From: Pseudomonas sp. efr-133-TYG-5
Lineage (GTDB): Bacteria > Pseudomonadota > Gammaproteobacteria > Pseudomonadales > Pseudomonadaceae
Direction: 5' to 3'
NCBI RefSeq assembly: GCF_030209175.1
Contig: NZ_JARVSM010000001.1
Span: forward strand, 1,798,001 to 1,862,000
DNA length: 64,000 nt
This document shows positions 52,492-62,564 of the stretch, one piece after another. The position numbers and the translations under genes are program-made. The notes under the pieces were generated by a model. The model was not told where the DNA came from. It saw only the letters and a program-made list of their open reading frames with translations, and made no database searches. The first letter of the stretch is position 1. Each line of letters starts with the position of its first letter.

Positions 52492-53096
52492 TCCCCTGTC
52501 TCCTCAAAATGTTCCACGGTCGCGAAGACCTTCAAACGTGCCCGATGCAGCAGCACGCGGACATTGGAGAGCGAGATCTGCAGAAGGTTACAGATCTCTT
52601 CCAGTTCCAGACCCTGGCGTTCGCGCAGCAGCAGCACGCTGATTTGCAGCTCCGACAGGCTCAGCAGCGTGTGCTCCAGGCACTCGCGCAATTCGCCTTC
52701 GGTGAGCAATGCCTCGGGGGTGTCCTGGTGCCAGGCAAACGGTGCGACCAGCCAATGGCCGTCGCCGGGCGAGAAGCGATCGTCGTCAATGGTCCCGTGC
52801 GGTGATGGCAAGTCATCGAGCAGCACTTCACGGCGATTGAGTTTGTAACGGCTCTTGGCCGAATTGGCGGTAATGGTCAGCAGCCAGGTCTTGAGGCTCG
52901 AGCGCCCTTCGAAACTGCCAATGTGCCGCACCACCGACAGCCAGGCATCCTGCACCACTTCCTCGACATGGCGCTGGCCGACAATGGCATACGCCACGGC
53001 GCGCATGGCGCTCTGATAAGTGCCGACCAGTTCCTTGAAAGCCTGTTGCTCCCCGGCCAGCAAGCGTGCAAGCAGTTGAGTGTCGTCAGCCGCCAT
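52485..53096 (-). CDS. ECF-type RNA polymerase sigma factor
   Basis: A 203-aa sigma-70 family factor of extracytoplasmic-function type. Region 2 reads 'LVGTYQSAMRAVAYAIVGQRHVEEVVQDAWLSVVRHI' in two segments and region 4 'LSLSELQISVLLLRERQGLELEEICNLL' followed by 'SNVRVLLHRARLKV'. The start at 53096 has GGGG about 9 bases upstream; the longer frame reaches into a hairpin. It is translated with the anti-sigma. P. aeruginosa SbrI/SbrR is a similar cytoplasmic pair, but I cannot claim orthology. Confidence 0.88.
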   Translation of the reverse strand: MAADDTQLLARLLAGEQQAFKELVGTYQSAMRAVAYAIVGQRHVEEVVQDAWLSVVRHIGSFEGRSSLKTWLLTITANSAKSRYKLNRREVLLDDLPSPHGTIDDDRFSPGDGHWLVAPFAWHQDTPEALLTEGELRECLEHTLLSLSELQISVLLLRERQGLELEEICNLLQISLSNVRVLLHRARLKVFATVEHFEETGEC

Positions 53097-53175
53097 CCAG
53101 CAATCCCCTTGTCCCGACTTCGAAAATGAGAACGGCAGGGTCTCGCCTGCCGTCATCTCCGAAAATTACAGCGTT

Positions 53176-53208
53176 CGCGCTGATCCGGATGTAGGAAAGA
53201 TCAGCGCG
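53176..53208 (-). terminator. Hairpin between the KAS III and sigma genes
   Basis: Arms cgcgctgatc and gatcagcgcg (10 bp, perfect) flank a 13-base loop, 26 bases past the KAS III stop codon. There is no strong T-tract, so it may attenuate rather than stop transcription. A second hairpin (acggcagg / cctgccgt) at 53132-53153 lies in the sigma leader. Confidence 0.4.
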
Positions 53209-53233
53209 ATTAAGAGGAAATGAACCCTCTCGT

Positions 53234-54355
53234 TTAACGCTTGCGCAGGATCACGCTGCCGATCGAGTAACCGGCACCGAACGAACTCAGCACCGCCAGC
53301 GAACCGGCGGACAAATCGTCCTGATACTTGTGGAACGCGATCACCGAGCCGGCGGAGCTGGTGTTGGCGTAGGTGTCGAGGATCACCGGGGCTTCTTCTT
53401 CGGTGGCCTCGCGACCGAGCAGCTTGCGCACGATCAGGTGGTTCATGCTCAGGTTGGCCTGGTGCAGCCAGAAGCGTTTCACATCGCCGACATTGAGCTG
53501 GTTTTCTTGCAGATGCTCGCCGATCAGCTCGGCGACCATCGGGCAGACGTCCTTGAACACCTTGCGGCCTTCCTGCACGAACAGTTTGTCGCGGGCGCCG
53601 ATGCCCTCTTCCGCCGCGCGGTTGAGGAAGCCGAAGTTGTTGCGGATGTTGTTGGAGAACTTGGTCAGCAGCTTGGTGCTGACCACATCGAACTGGTACG
53701 CGGAGGTGGCGAGGTCGGCGCGCTCGATGACCACGGCCGTGGCGGCGTCGCCGAAGATGAAGTGGCTGTCGCGGTCACGGAAGTTCAGGTGACCGGTGCA
53801 GACTTCCGGGTTGACCATCAGGATCGCCCGGGCCTGGCCCAGTTGCACGCTGTTGGCCGCCGCCTGGATGCCGAAGGTCGCCGACGAGCAGGCGACGTTC
53901 ATGTCGAAACCGAAGCCCTGGATACCCAGTGCCTCCTGGACTTCGATGGCGATGGCCGGGTAGGCACGCTGCAGGTTGGAGCAGGCGACGATCACGCCGT
54001 CGATGTCCGCGGCGGTCTTGCCGGCCCGCTGCAGGGCCTGTTCGGCAGCGCCGATGGCCATCTGGCAGAGCACCGACCATTCGTCGTTGGAACGCTCCGG
54101 CAGGCGCGGCGCCATGCGTTGCGGATCGAGGATGCCATCCTTGTCCATGACAAAGCGGCTCTTGATCCCGGAAGCTTTTTCGATGAACGCGGCGCTGGAT
54201 TCGGTCAGGGCCTCGATTTCGCCACGGGCGATGGCGTCGGCGTTGTCGGCATTGAACTGCGCGACGTAGGTATTGAAAGACTGCACCAGCTCTTCGTTGG
54301 AGATGCTGTTGGCCGGGGTGTACAGGCCGGTGCCGCTGATGACGACGTTATGCAT
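53234..54355 (-). CDS. Beta-ketoacyl-ACP synthase III, PA3286-like
   Basis: A 373-aa condensing enzyme of the KAS III class. The catalytic triad is visible: Cys in 'DMNVACSSATFGIQ', His in 'RFWLHQANLSMNHLI' and Asn in 'TYANTSSAGS'. Its length and several long segments agree with PA3286 of P. aeruginosa, which condenses octanoyl-CoA with malonyl-ACP and so feeds beta-oxidation products into fatty-acid synthesis. That assignment is by remembered similarity. The start at 54355 fits the 373-residue length; the longer frame has an unrelated N-terminus. It is upstream of the sigma gene on the same strand. Confidence 0.87.
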   Translation of the reverse strand: MHNVVISGTGLYTPANSISNEELVQSFNTYVAQFNADNADAIARGEIEALTESSAAFIEKASGIKSRFVMDKDGILDPQRMAPRLPERSNDEWSVLCQMAIGAAEQALQRAGKTAADIDGVIVACSNLQRAYPAIAIEVQEALGIQGFGFDMNVACSSATFGIQAAANSVQLGQARAILMVNPEVCTGHLNFRDRDSHFIFGDAATAVVIERADLATSAYQFDVVSTKLLTKFSNNIRNNFGFLNRAAEEGIGARDKLFVQEGRKVFKDVCPMVAELIGEHLQENQLNVGDVKRFWLHQANLSMNHLIVRKLLGREATEEEAPVILDTYANTSSAGSVIAFHKYQDDLSAGSLAVLSSFGAGYSIGSVILRKR

Positions 54356-54572
54356 GGTCGTTTCTCTAATCTGTTCAGGCAGAAAGCGCTGGCACCGACG
54401 TACCAACACACAAAGGGTCTATTCCCGTATCAAGGGACGCAAAAACCGGGCATCGCTTTATTCCGCTGCACGGCCCGGCAAAGGCTCTGGGACGCGAAAA
54501 CGGCATTTATGGTCGCGAAGTTTGCCATAAACCCAAGGTTTTGGCCCCATTCCCGGGAGCAACAGAACATTC

Positions 54573-54666
54573 CTTGTGGGAGCGAGCTTGCTCGCGAAGG
54601 CGGTACATCAGTCAACCTATTGCTTGCCTGACCCGCCGCTTTCGCGAGCAGGCTCGCTCCCACAGG
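54573..54666. repeat. REP pair
   Basis: Arms 'cttgtgggagcgagcttgct' and 'gagcaggctcgctcccacag' flank about 45 bases in the gap between the KAS III start and the hrpA stop. It is of the 'gagcaagctcgc' subtype with one changed base. Confidence 0.88.
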
Positions 54667-54686
54667 GTAGCTGTACAGCCTCAGAA

Positions 54687-57600
54687 TCAGGCTTCGACCT
54701 GGCTCCACTGCTTGTTCAGCCGTTTGTCGGAGATCGGCACCTTCGTCCCCAACTGCTGGGCGAACAGCGACACGCGGTATTCCTCCAGCCACCAGCGATA
54801 CAACTCGAGCTGCGGATCACGCTTGCCTTCCTGGGCGTGTTTGGCCGCGCGGATCTGGTATTGCGTCCAGAGGCCGGCGAGTTCGCCGCTCCATACACGA
54901 TCCTTCTGCACCTGCGCGCCGAGCTTCTCGAAGCGTTGCTCGACCGCTTTCAGGTAACGCGGCAGCTCCTTGAGCCAGAGCATCGGCGTTTCCCGGACGA
55001 AGCCCGGGTAGACCAGGTGGCTGAGCTGCTGCTTGATGTCATTGAGCGCCACGGCCTGCGCCAGGTCGATCTTGCCCTTGAAGCGCTTCTGCAGACCGTG
55101 CCACAGCTTGAGGATCTCCAGGGTCAGGCGCGCCACGCGCTCGGCGTGCTCGGTCCAGCTGCCGCGCTTGCGCTCGGCGAGGGCCGCCAGCCCGGCGCCG
55201 TCACGCGGCAACGGGTCTTCGCCGTCGAGGATGCAGCTGTCGAGGCTGGCCAGCAGAATGTCTTCGACCAGCGCGTCGACGCGACCCAGTTCGCGGTAGA
55301 GCAAGCCCAGTTCGGTGATGCCCGGCAATTTGCTGCGCAGGAACTTGGCCGGCTCGGCCAGTTGCTGCAGCAACAGGCGTTGCAAGGCGCGGCGGTGCTG
55401 GAACTCGGCTTCGGCCGGGGTCGAGAATCGCCCCTCCTTGACCGTGCCGCTCTCCTCCACCAGCGCCGGATACACCGTCATCGACAACCCGGCGATCTTC
55501 TGTTGGGTTTTTTCCGCCACCGGGGCGAACACCTTGGCTTCCACCGGTTGCTGGCTCTTCGCGCTCTGCGGCACGGCCAGCGCCGCCTGACTGGCTTCGG
55601 CGAAGCGCGCGGTCAGTTCGGCCAGGTCACGCCCTTCGCCGAGGAACTTGCCCTGGCCGTCGACGATTTCCAGGTTCATCCGCAAATGCCCCTCGACCTG
55701 CTGCGCGGCTTCCGCCCAGGCCTCGTCGCTGACCCGTGCACCGGTCATGCGCAGCAGTTCGCGGCCCAGTGCCTGCGGCAGCGAACCCTCGGCAAACGGC
55801 ATGCGCTGCAAGGCGGCTCTGACGAAGTCCGGCACCGGCACGAAGTTTTTGCGCAGGGCCTTGGGCAGGTTGCGCACGAGGGCAATGCACTTGGCTTCGA
55901 TCAAGCCCGGTACCAGCCACTCCAGGCGCTCCGGCGGCAGCATCGGCAACAACGGTGCCGGCACGCGCAGGGTCACGCCGTCGCGCGGGTGGTTGGGCTC
56001 GAAATGGTAAGTGAGCGCCAGCTCCAGATCGCCGATGTGCAAGGTGTCCGGGTAGTCGCGCGCGGTGACTTCACTGGCTTCCCGGGCCAGCACGTCTTCC
56101 TCGCGCATGATCAGCAGCTGCGGATCTTTCTGGCTGTTGACCCGGTACCAGCTGTCGAACGTGGCGGTCTGGTGGATCTCCGCCGGCAGCCGCGCGTCGT
56201 AGAACGCGTAGAGGGTTTCTTCGTCGGCGAGGATGTCGCGGCGACGGGCCTTGGCTTCCAGTTCGTCGAGCTGTTCGAGCAGGCGCTGGTTGGCGCTCAG
56301 GCACTTGGCCCGGGATTGAATTTCGCCACGCACCAGGCCTTCGCGGATGAACAGCTCGCGCGACACCACCGGGTCCACCGGGCCGTAATGCACCGGCCGC
56401 CGCCCGACCACGATCAGGCCGAACAGGGTGATCTGTTCGAACGCGACGACCTGGCCACGTTTCTTCTCCCAATGCGGCTCGAAGTGGTTTTTCTTGATCA
56501 GGTGCCCGGCGAGCGGTTCGATCCAGTCGGCGTCGATCTTCGCCACCATGCGCGCATACAGCTTGGTGGTTTCCACCAGTTCGGCGGTCATCACCCACTG
56601 CGGACGCTTCTTGCCAATGCCCGACGACGGGTGAATCCAGAAGCGCCGCTGGCGGGCACCGAGGTAGTCGCCGTCTTCGGTTTTCTGGCCGATCTGGCTG
56701 AGCAGGCCGACCAGCACCGCTTTGTGCAGCTTGGGATAATCCGCCGGATCTTTATTCACGCTCAACTGCAGGTCGCGACAGATCAGGCTCAACTGCCGAT
56801 GGGAATCGCGCCACTCGCGCAGGCGCAGGTAGTTGAGGAAGTTCTTGCGGCACCAGTTGCGCAACGGACTGGCCGTCAGCGCCTGACGCTGTTCTTCGAA
56901 ACCGCGCCACAGGTTGACCAGTGCGGCAAAGTCGGAATCGGCGTCCTTCCACTGCGCGTGGGCCTGATCCGCCGCTTGCTGACGCTCCGGCGGGCGCTCG
57001 CGCGGGTCCTGGATCGACATGGCGCTGGCGACGATCAGCACTTCCTGCAAGCTGCCGAGCTTGGCGGCTTCGAGCAGCATGCGGCCCATGCGCGGGTCCA
57101 CCGGCAGGCGCGCCAACTGGCGGCCGAGCGGGGTCAGTTGGCTGTTGCGGTCCACCGCCGAGAGTTCTTGCAGCAGGTTGAACCCGTCGCTGATCGCCTT
57201 GCCGTCCGGCGGCTCGATAAACGGGAACGCAGTGATTTCGCCGAGGCGCAGATGCAGCATCTGCAAGATTACGGCAGCGAGGTTGGTCCGCAGGATTTCC
57301 GGATCGGTGAATTCCGGCCGGCCGAGAAAATCCTCCTCGCTGTACAGACGCACGCAAATGCCGGGTTCGACCCGGCCGCAACGACCTTTACGCTGATTGG
57401 CGCTGGCCTGGGAAATCGCTTCGATCGGCAGGCGCTGGACCTTGGCGCGGTAACTGTAGCGGCTGATGCGTGCGGTGCCGCTGTCGATCACGTAGCGGAT
57501 GCCCGGCACCGTCAGCGAGGTCTCGGCCACGTTGGTTGCCAGCACCACGCGGCGGCCTGGATGCGACTGGAAAATCCGCTGCTGCTCGGCCGGCGACAGG

Positions 57601-58598
57601 CGCGCGTACAGCGGCAGGATTTCGGTGTGTTTGAGTTGCGCCTTGCGCAGCATTTCCGCGGCGTCGCGAATCTCGCGCTCGCCCGGCAGAAACACCAGCA
57701 CGTCCCCCGGACTGCGGCGTTCGCTGCGCTCGTAGGCGGCGATTTCGTCGAGGGTGGCGAGGATGGCCTGGTCCACGGTCAGGTCATCTTCGACGCGATT
57801 GCCCTCTTCGTCCTGTTCCAGGGTCAGCGGCCGGTACCAGGTTTCCACCGGGAACGTGCGTCCGGAGACCTCGACGATCGGCGCATCGTCGAAGTGCTTG
57901 GAGAAGCGCTCCAGATCAATGGTCGCCGAAGTGATGATGACCTTCAGGTCGGGACGACGCGGCAGCAGGGTTTTCAGGTAACCGAGCAGGAAGTCGATGT
58001 TCAGGCTGCGTTCGTGGGCTTCGTCGACGATGATCGTGTCGTAGCGTTCCAGATAACGGTCGTTCTGGGTTTCCGCCAGCAGTATGCCGTCGGTCATCAG
58101 TTTGATCAGGGTGTTGGCATCGCTCTGATCTTCGAATCGCACCTGATAGCCAACCAGCGCCCCCAATGGCGTGCCGAGTTCTTCGGCGACGCGGCTGGCC
58201 ACGCTGCGTGCGGCGATCCGGCGTGGCTGGGTGTGACCGATCAGACCGTGCTGGCCGCGGCCGATCTCCAGGCAGATTTTCGGCAACTGGGTGGTTTTGC
58301 CCGAGCCGGTTTCGCCGGCGATGATCAGCACCTGATGCTGTTCCAGGGCCTTCTTGATCTCGTCACGCTTGGCCGCGATCGGCAGGCTGTCGTCGTAACG
58401 GATCACGGGCAGGCTGGCCTTGCGCGCCAGCACCTGATCGCAGGACGCCTGCATACGCGCCACCCACTGGGCCAGCTTGGCCTCGTCGGGTTTCTTGCGC
58501 AGCTCAAGCAACTGCCGCCGCAGCCGGTGACGGTCGGCGAGCATGGCGTGATCGAGGTTTTTCAGCAGTTTGTCGATGGAGGGCGATTCGTCAGTCAT
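54687..58598 (-). CDS. hrpA: ATP-dependent RNA helicase HrpA
   Basis: A 1303-aa DEAH-box helicase, the usual size for HrpA (about 1300). Helicase motifs lie in the first half: Walker A 'AGETGSGKTTQLPK', DEAH in 'VDEAHERSLNIDFLLGYLK', 'ITSATIDLERF', the Rossmann-like RecA2 motifs 'TNVAETSLTVPGI' and 'QRKGRCGRVEPG'. A helicase-associated domain and the long C-terminal domain typical of HrpA follow. It resolves stalled ribosomes and remodels mRNA in other bacteria. The two large open frames on the opposite strand are shadows. Confidence 0.95.
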   Translation of the reverse strand: MTDESPSIDKLLKNLDHAMLADRHRLRRQLLELRKKPDEAKLAQWVARMQASCDQVLARKASLPVIRYDDSLPIAAKRDEIKKALEQHQVLIIAGETGSGKTTQLPKICLEIGRGQHGLIGHTQPRRIAARSVASRVAEELGTPLGALVGYQVRFEDQSDANTLIKLMTDGILLAETQNDRYLERYDTIIVDEAHERSLNIDFLLGYLKTLLPRRPDLKVIITSATIDLERFSKHFDDAPIVEVSGRTFPVETWYRPLTLEQDEEGNRVEDDLTVDQAILATLDEIAAYERSERRSPGDVLVFLPGEREIRDAAEMLRKAQLKHTEILPLYARLSPAEQQRIFQSHPGRRVVLATNVAETSLTVPGIRYVIDSGTARISRYSYRAKVQRLPIEAISQASANQRKGRCGRVEPGICVRLYSEEDFLGRPEFTDPEILRTNLAAVILQMLHLRLGEITAFPFIEPPDGKAISDGFNLLQELSAVDRNSQLTPLGRQLARLPVDPRMGRMLLEAAKLGSLQEVLIVASAMSIQDPRERPPERQQAADQAHAQWKDADSDFAALVNLWRGFEEQRQALTASPLRNWCRKNFLNYLRLREWRDSHRQLSLICRDLQLSVNKDPADYPKLHKAVLVGLLSQIGQKTEDGDYLGARQRRFWIHPSSGIGKKRPQWVMTAELVETTKLYARMVAKIDADWIEPLAGHLIKKNHFEPHWEKKRGQVVAFEQITLFGLIVVGRRPVHYGPVDPVVSRELFIREGLVRGEIQSRAKCLSANQRLLEQLDELEAKARRRDILADEETLYAFYDARLPAEIHQTATFDSWYRVNSQKDPQLLIMREEDVLAREASEVTARDYPDTLHIGDLELALTYHFEPNHPRDGVTLRVPAPLLPMLPPERLEWLVPGLIEAKCIALVRNLPKALRKNFVPVPDFVRAALQRMPFAEGSLPQALGRELLRMTGARVSDEAWAEAAQQVEGHLRMNLEIVDGQGKFLGEGRDLAELTARFAEASQAALAVPQSAKSQQPVEAKVFAPVAEKTQQKIAGLSMTVYPALVEESGTVKEGRFSTPAEAEFQHRRALQRLLLQQLAEPAKFLRSKLPGITELGLLYRELGRVDALVEDILLASLDSCILDGEDPLPRDGAGLAALAERKRGSWTEHAERVARLTLEILKLWHGLQKRFKGKIDLAQAVALNDIKQQLSHLVYPGFVRETPMLWLKELPRYLKAVEQRFEKLGAQVQKDRVWSGELAGLWTQYQIRAAKHAQEGKRDPQLELYRWWLEEYRVSLFAQQLGTKVPISDKRLNKQWSQVEA

Positions 58599-58649
58599 CG
58601 GGTACGCAATTCGGTCGTCTTTTTATGCAGGGGGCCGATTGTCGCAGAA

Positions 58650-58734
58650 AAGCAGCTGCAAGCGGCAAACCACAAGCCGCAAGTTGACTCGGGCTGCGGC
58701 TTGAAGCTTGTAACTTGCCGCGCGTCGCTGCTTC
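58650..58734. other. Nested hairpin at the end of aceK
   Basis: An outer pair (aagcagc / gctgctt) and an inner perfect pair (caagccgca / tgcggcttg, 58673-58681 and 58695-58703) form a stacked stem between the hrpA start and the aceK stop. It can act as a terminator for aceK, though there is no T-tract. Confidence 0.45.
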
Positions 58735-60455
58735 TATTCGTTGTCGAGGCCCTTGCGCCGATACGGGAACACGTCGATCACCTTCCCCGCCCGAATCGCC
58801 TCCTGCAAACCCTTCCAGTAGTCGGCGTTGTACAACTCGCCGTGCAACTGGTCGAACAATTTGCGCTGTCCGGCATCGGCGAACAGAAACGGCGGAAACT
58901 CCTCGGGGAACACATCCAGCGGCCCGATCGAGTACCAGGGTTCGGAGGCCATTTCATCTTCCGGCGTACGCGGCGCCGGGATGTGGCGGAAGTTGGCTTC
59001 GGTGAGGAAGCAGATTTCGTCGTAATCGTAGAAAACCACCCGGCCGTGGCGGGTGACGCCAAAGTTCTTCAGCAGCATGTCACCGGGAAAGATGTTCGCC
59101 GCCGCCAGTTGCTTGATCGCCAGCCCGTAATCCTCCAGGGCCTCGCGCACCTGGGCTTCGTTGGCGTTGTCCAGGTAGAGGTTGAGCGGGGTCATCCGCC
59201 GTTCGGTCCAGCAGTGGCGGATCAGCACGGTTTCGCCTTCCACGCTCACCGTCGACGGTGCGACCTCGAGCAGTTCCGCCAGGCACGCCGGATCGAACTT
59301 GCTCAGCGGAAAGCGGAAATCGGCGAACTCCTGGGTGTCGGCCATACGCCCGACGCGGTCGACGCTCTTCACCAGCCGATACTTCTCGATCACCGTTGCG
59401 CGGTCGACGTTTTTCGACGGCGAGAAGCGGTCCTTGATGATCTTGAACACGGTGTTGAAGCCCGGCAGGGTGAACACGCTCATGACCATGCCGCGCACAC
59501 CGGGGGCCATGATGAACTGGTCGTCGGTGTTGGCCAGGTGGTTGATCAGCGCGCGGTAGAACTCCGACTTGCCGTGTTTGTAGAAGCCGATCGAGGTGTA
59601 CAGTTCGGCGATGTGCTTGCCCGGCAGGATCCGCCGCAGGAAGCCGATGAACTCCGCCGGCACCGGTACATCGACCATGAAGTAGGAGCGGGTGAAGGAA
59701 AAGATGATCGACACATCGGCTTCGTCGGTAATCAACGCATCGATCTGAATGCCGCGGCCTTCGCGGTGCAGCAGCGGAATCACCAGCGGCCACTGTTCGT
59801 CGCGGGTGTAGATGCGTCCGACCAGATAGGCGCCCTTGTTGCGGTACAGCACCGAAGAAAACAACTCGACGCTCAGCTCCGGGTCCTTGCACACCCAGTC
59901 CGGCAGGTTCTCGCGCAGTTGCGCTTCGAGCCGGCGCACATCGCCCGGCAGGTCAGCGTAGTCCTCGCTGAAACGGTAGTCGGCAAAGATGCTCGCGAGC
60001 ATCGCCGACAACTGGCCCTGAGGCTTGTAGGTGCGGGTTTGCGCGGCACGGGCGCGGCGCAGGCTCGGCCGCGTGGTGTGGATGAACATGCAGCCATCGC
60101 TGATCAGGTCGTGGCTGAACAGCCCGCAGAAAATCGAGTTGTACCAGGTCTCGGACAACTCATCGTCGAAACGCAGGTCGATCACGCTGATGTAGGCGCT
60201 CTTCACCAGCGGCCAGCAACTGACGTCCATCAGCGTGTCGGCGGCGAAATGCTCGCGCAGGCGCGCCACCGTTTCGCCGACCTTTTCTTCGTAGAGGTTG
60301 ATCCGCGCCGCCGAAGCGATCTGGATTTCCTGCCAGCGTGCCTGCTCGAAACGCTCGCGGGCGCCGTCGGTGATCCGCCGGAAATGCTCGCGGTAATCGT
60401 CGAAGCCATCGAGGATCATGCGGGCGATGTCGGTGGCTGGCCATTGCTGCGGCAT
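58734..60455 (-). CDS. aceK: Isocitrate dehydrogenase kinase/phosphatase
   Basis: A 573-aa AceK, the expected size, that adds and removes phosphate on isocitrate dehydrogenase and so steers carbon to the glyoxylate shunt. '[21 protein letters not shown]' near residue 455 is the AceK-specific kinase core. The start at 60455 has GAGGT 7 bases upstream; the longer frame from 60578 adds an unrelated leader. Unlike enterobacteria, aceK here stands alone and is not next to aceBA, which is usual in pseudomonads. Confidence 0.95.
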   Translation of the reverse strand: MPQQWPATDIARMILDGFDDYREHFRRITDGARERFEQARWQEIQIASAARINLYEEKVGETVARLREHFAADTLMDVSCWPLVKSAYISVIDLRFDDELSETWYNSIFCGLFSHDLISDGCMFIHTTRPSLRRARAAQTRTYKPQGQLSAMLASIFADYRFSEDYADLPGDVRRLEAQLRENLPDWVCKDPELSVELFSSVLYRNKGAYLVGRIYTRDEQWPLVIPLLHREGRGIQIDALITDEADVSIIFSFTRSYFMVDVPVPAEFIGFLRRILPGKHIAELYTSIGFYKHGKSEFYRALINHLANTDDQFIMAPGVRGMVMSVFTLPGFNTVFKIIKDRFSPSKNVDRATVIEKYRLVKSVDRVGRMADTQEFADFRFPLSKFDPACLAELLEVAPSTVSVEGETVLIRHCWTERRMTPLNLYLDNANEAQVREALEDYGLAIKQLAAANIFPGDMLLKNFGVTRHGRVVFYDYDEICFLTEANFRHIPAPRTPEDEMASEPWYSIGPLDVFPEEFPPFLFADAGQRKLFDQLHGELYNADYWKGLQEAIRAGKVIDVFPYRRKGLDNE

Positions 60456-60853
60456 AGATGAGACCTCTGCGTGCATGGGGAACTCCGTGCCAGAGCTTAG
60501 CCACGGAAACCACCGCAGGAGAAGTGCAATTTCGGCCAAATGCGCCTGCGGGTTGTACAACGACACAGTTTTTAGCAAAGTTTTTTAAGTCGACCGTTCG
60601 GTCAAAAAAGCACCTGGCCAGTTCCTCTGCCCCTGTGCCGCCAGCCCGCGAATTTGCAGGGCTTCGGATCCAATCAGGCGGCGACCTCTCTAGCTCGCGA
60701 CTTTGCCCACAAGTGTCGAACGCCTGCGCCCTGCCTTCGATTGGTCTTACCAAAATAGTGGCACTTTGATATACAGCCCGCCATTACCCGCCCGACAACA
60801 AGATCCTCGGTCCACGAGGACGACCTCTCCCTCAAAGCCCAAGGAGCACATTG
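60456..60853. other. Gene-free divergent region, aceK / chemoreceptor
   Basis: This 398-base gap lies between the divergent aceK and chemoreceptor genes. An AT-rich patch (60555-60590) is followed by 'gaccgttcggtc' at 60592-60603, a near-palindrome of the TetR-operator kind. Near the chemoreceptor a 'tggcac' word at 60762 has no partner at the -12 distance expected of a sigma-54 promoter. No open frame here looks real. Confidence 0.35.
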
Positions 60854-62479
60854 ATGTCTATCCGGAATCTGCGCATAGGTTTGCGAGCCAGTCTGAGTTT
60901 TGCCGTGTTGGCCGGTCTGCTGGTGGTGGTCGGTCTGTTCGGCCTCGGTCAGATGAAAACCCTGCGCGAAAGCGCCACGGTGATCGAAGAGTCGTGGATG
61001 CCCAGCATCGAAAGCATTCACGATGCGGCGGCGAATATCGCCAGCATCCGTCTCGAATCCCTGCGCCTGATCACCAGCACCCAGCCGGCGGTGCGCGACA
61101 GGAGCAAAGGCCTGATCAAGGCGCAGCGCGAAGAATTGCTCAAACGCCTCAAAGACCATGAAGCCTTGCTCAGCAGCGATCAGGAACGCGCAATGCTTGA
61201 CGGCCTGAAGGCCGACACCGGCAAGTACATGAGCATCCTCGAACAGATCATCGGTCTGATCGACGCAGGGCAGAGTGAACAGGCCTACGCCCGTCTGAAC
61301 AATGACCTGGCCCCGCAGGGCAGAGTGCTCGACACGACCCTGGAACAAATGATCAGCTTCAACCAGCAGGGTGCGGACGGCGCCGCCGATGCCGCCGCCG
61401 AGATGTATCAACGGGCCTTGTGGATCGTCGCCGGCATCATCGTCGTCGCCCTGATCGCCACGCTGTTGCTGGCCTGGCAGCTGACTCGCAGTATCACCAC
61501 GCCAATCAATCAGGCGCTGCAAGTGGCGCAGCGCATCGCTGTTGGCGACCTCAGCGGCGAGATCGTCAGCAGCGGTCGCGATGAGGCCGCGCAGTTGCTC
61601 GACGCCCTGGCGCAGATGCAGGGCAACCTGCGCTCGACCATCCGCGGCATCAGCGAGTCGGCGCAGCAACTGGCCTCCGCCGCCGAAGAGATGAGTTCGG
61701 TGATGGAACAAAGCACCCGTGGCCTGCAACAGCAGAACGACCAGATCGAGCAGGCTGCCACGGCGGTCACCGAAATGAGCACGGCGGTCGATGAAGTCGC
61801 GGCCAACGCGGTGTCCAGCGCCGAAGCCTCCGAAGCGTCGAACGAGGACAGCAAGCACGGCCATGTGCAGGTCAGCGAGACCATCGACTCGATCCAGCAA
61901 CTGGTCAGCGCGGTGCTCGGTGCGTCGGACCAGGCCGAAGGCCTCGCCACCCAGGCCCAGGACATCAGCAAGGTGCTGGAGGTGATCCGCGGAATTGCCG
62001 GGCAGACCAACCTGCTGGCCCTCAACGCCGCCATCGAAGCAGCGCGCGCCGGCGAGGCCGGGCGCGGCTTTGCCGTGGTCGCCGACGAAGTCCGTTCGCT
62101 GGCGCAGCGTACGCAGAATTCCACCGAAGAAATCGAGCTGATGATCAGCAGCATCCAGCACGGCACCGGGGCCACGGTCGGAGCCCTGCAAAGCAGTGCC
62201 GAGCAAGCCAGGCAGACGCTGCGCCGGGCCAACGGTGCCGGTCAGGCGCTGGAGAAAATCACCGCCTCGATTGCGCAGATCAACCAGCGCAACCTGGTCA
62301 TCGCCAGTGCCGCCGAGCAGCAGGCGCTGGTGGCCCGCGAAGTCGATCAGAATCTGGTGACCATCCGCGACCTCTCCACGCAAACCGCGGCAGGCGCGAC
62401 CCAGACCTCCGCCGCCAGCCAGGAGCTGTCACGCCTGGCGGTCGACCTCAACGCGCTGGTCACGCGCTTTGTGATCTGA
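60854..62479 (+). CDS. Methyl-accepting chemotaxis protein
   Basis: A 541-aa transmembrane chemoreceptor. Membrane helices lie at about 11-33 and 190-212; the periplasmic part between them (about 155 residues, all-helical) fits the four-helix-bundle (4HB_MCP) sensor type. A HAMP domain follows, then the signalling domain with the conserved hairpin tip '[20 protein letters not shown]' and '[20 protein letters not shown]'. No C-terminal CheR-tethering pentapeptide is seen. AAGGAG lies 7 bases before ATG 60854. The ligand is unknown. Confidence 0.92.
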   Translation: MSIRNLRIGLRASLSFAVLAGLLVVVGLFGLGQMKTLRESATVIEESWMPSIESIHDAAANIASIRLESLRLITSTQPAVRDRSKGLIKAQREELLKRLKDHEALLSSDQERAMLDGLKADTGKYMSILEQIIGLIDAGQSEQAYARLNNDLAPQGRVLDTTLEQMISFNQQGADGAADAAAEMYQRALWIVAGIIVVALIATLLLAWQLTRSITTPINQALQVAQRIAVGDLSGEIVSSGRDEAAQLLDALAQMQGNLRSTIRGISESAQQLASAAEEMSSVMEQSTRGLQQQNDQIEQAATAVTEMSTAVDEVAANAVSSAEASEASNEDSKHGHVQVSETIDSIQQLVSAVLGASDQAEGLATQAQDISKVLEVIRGIAGQTNLLALNAAIEAARAGEAGRGFAVVADEVRSLAQRTQNSTEEIELMISSIQHGTGATVGALQSSAEQARQTLRRANGAGQALEKITASIAQINQRNLVIASAAEQQALVAREVDQNLVTIRDLSTQTAAGATQTSAASQELSRLAVDLNALVTRFVI

Positions 62480-62564
62480 GCGGAAAATTAATTGCCCGAA
62501 TAGCGGTTGCCATCGCCAGGGCGCTCGGCAACACTCTCGTCCCGATAAAGGAAGGAGTGCCGTG

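Noticed and set aside
54576..60461. 1961-codon open frame on the plus strand opposite hrpA and aceK
   Set aside because: It spans two convincing minus-strand genes and the gap between them, has no known motif, and follows their third-position GC bias.
60762..60785. Sigma-54 promoter before the chemoreceptor gene
   Set aside because: A TGGCAC word is present but no GC/TTGC element lies at the required distance.
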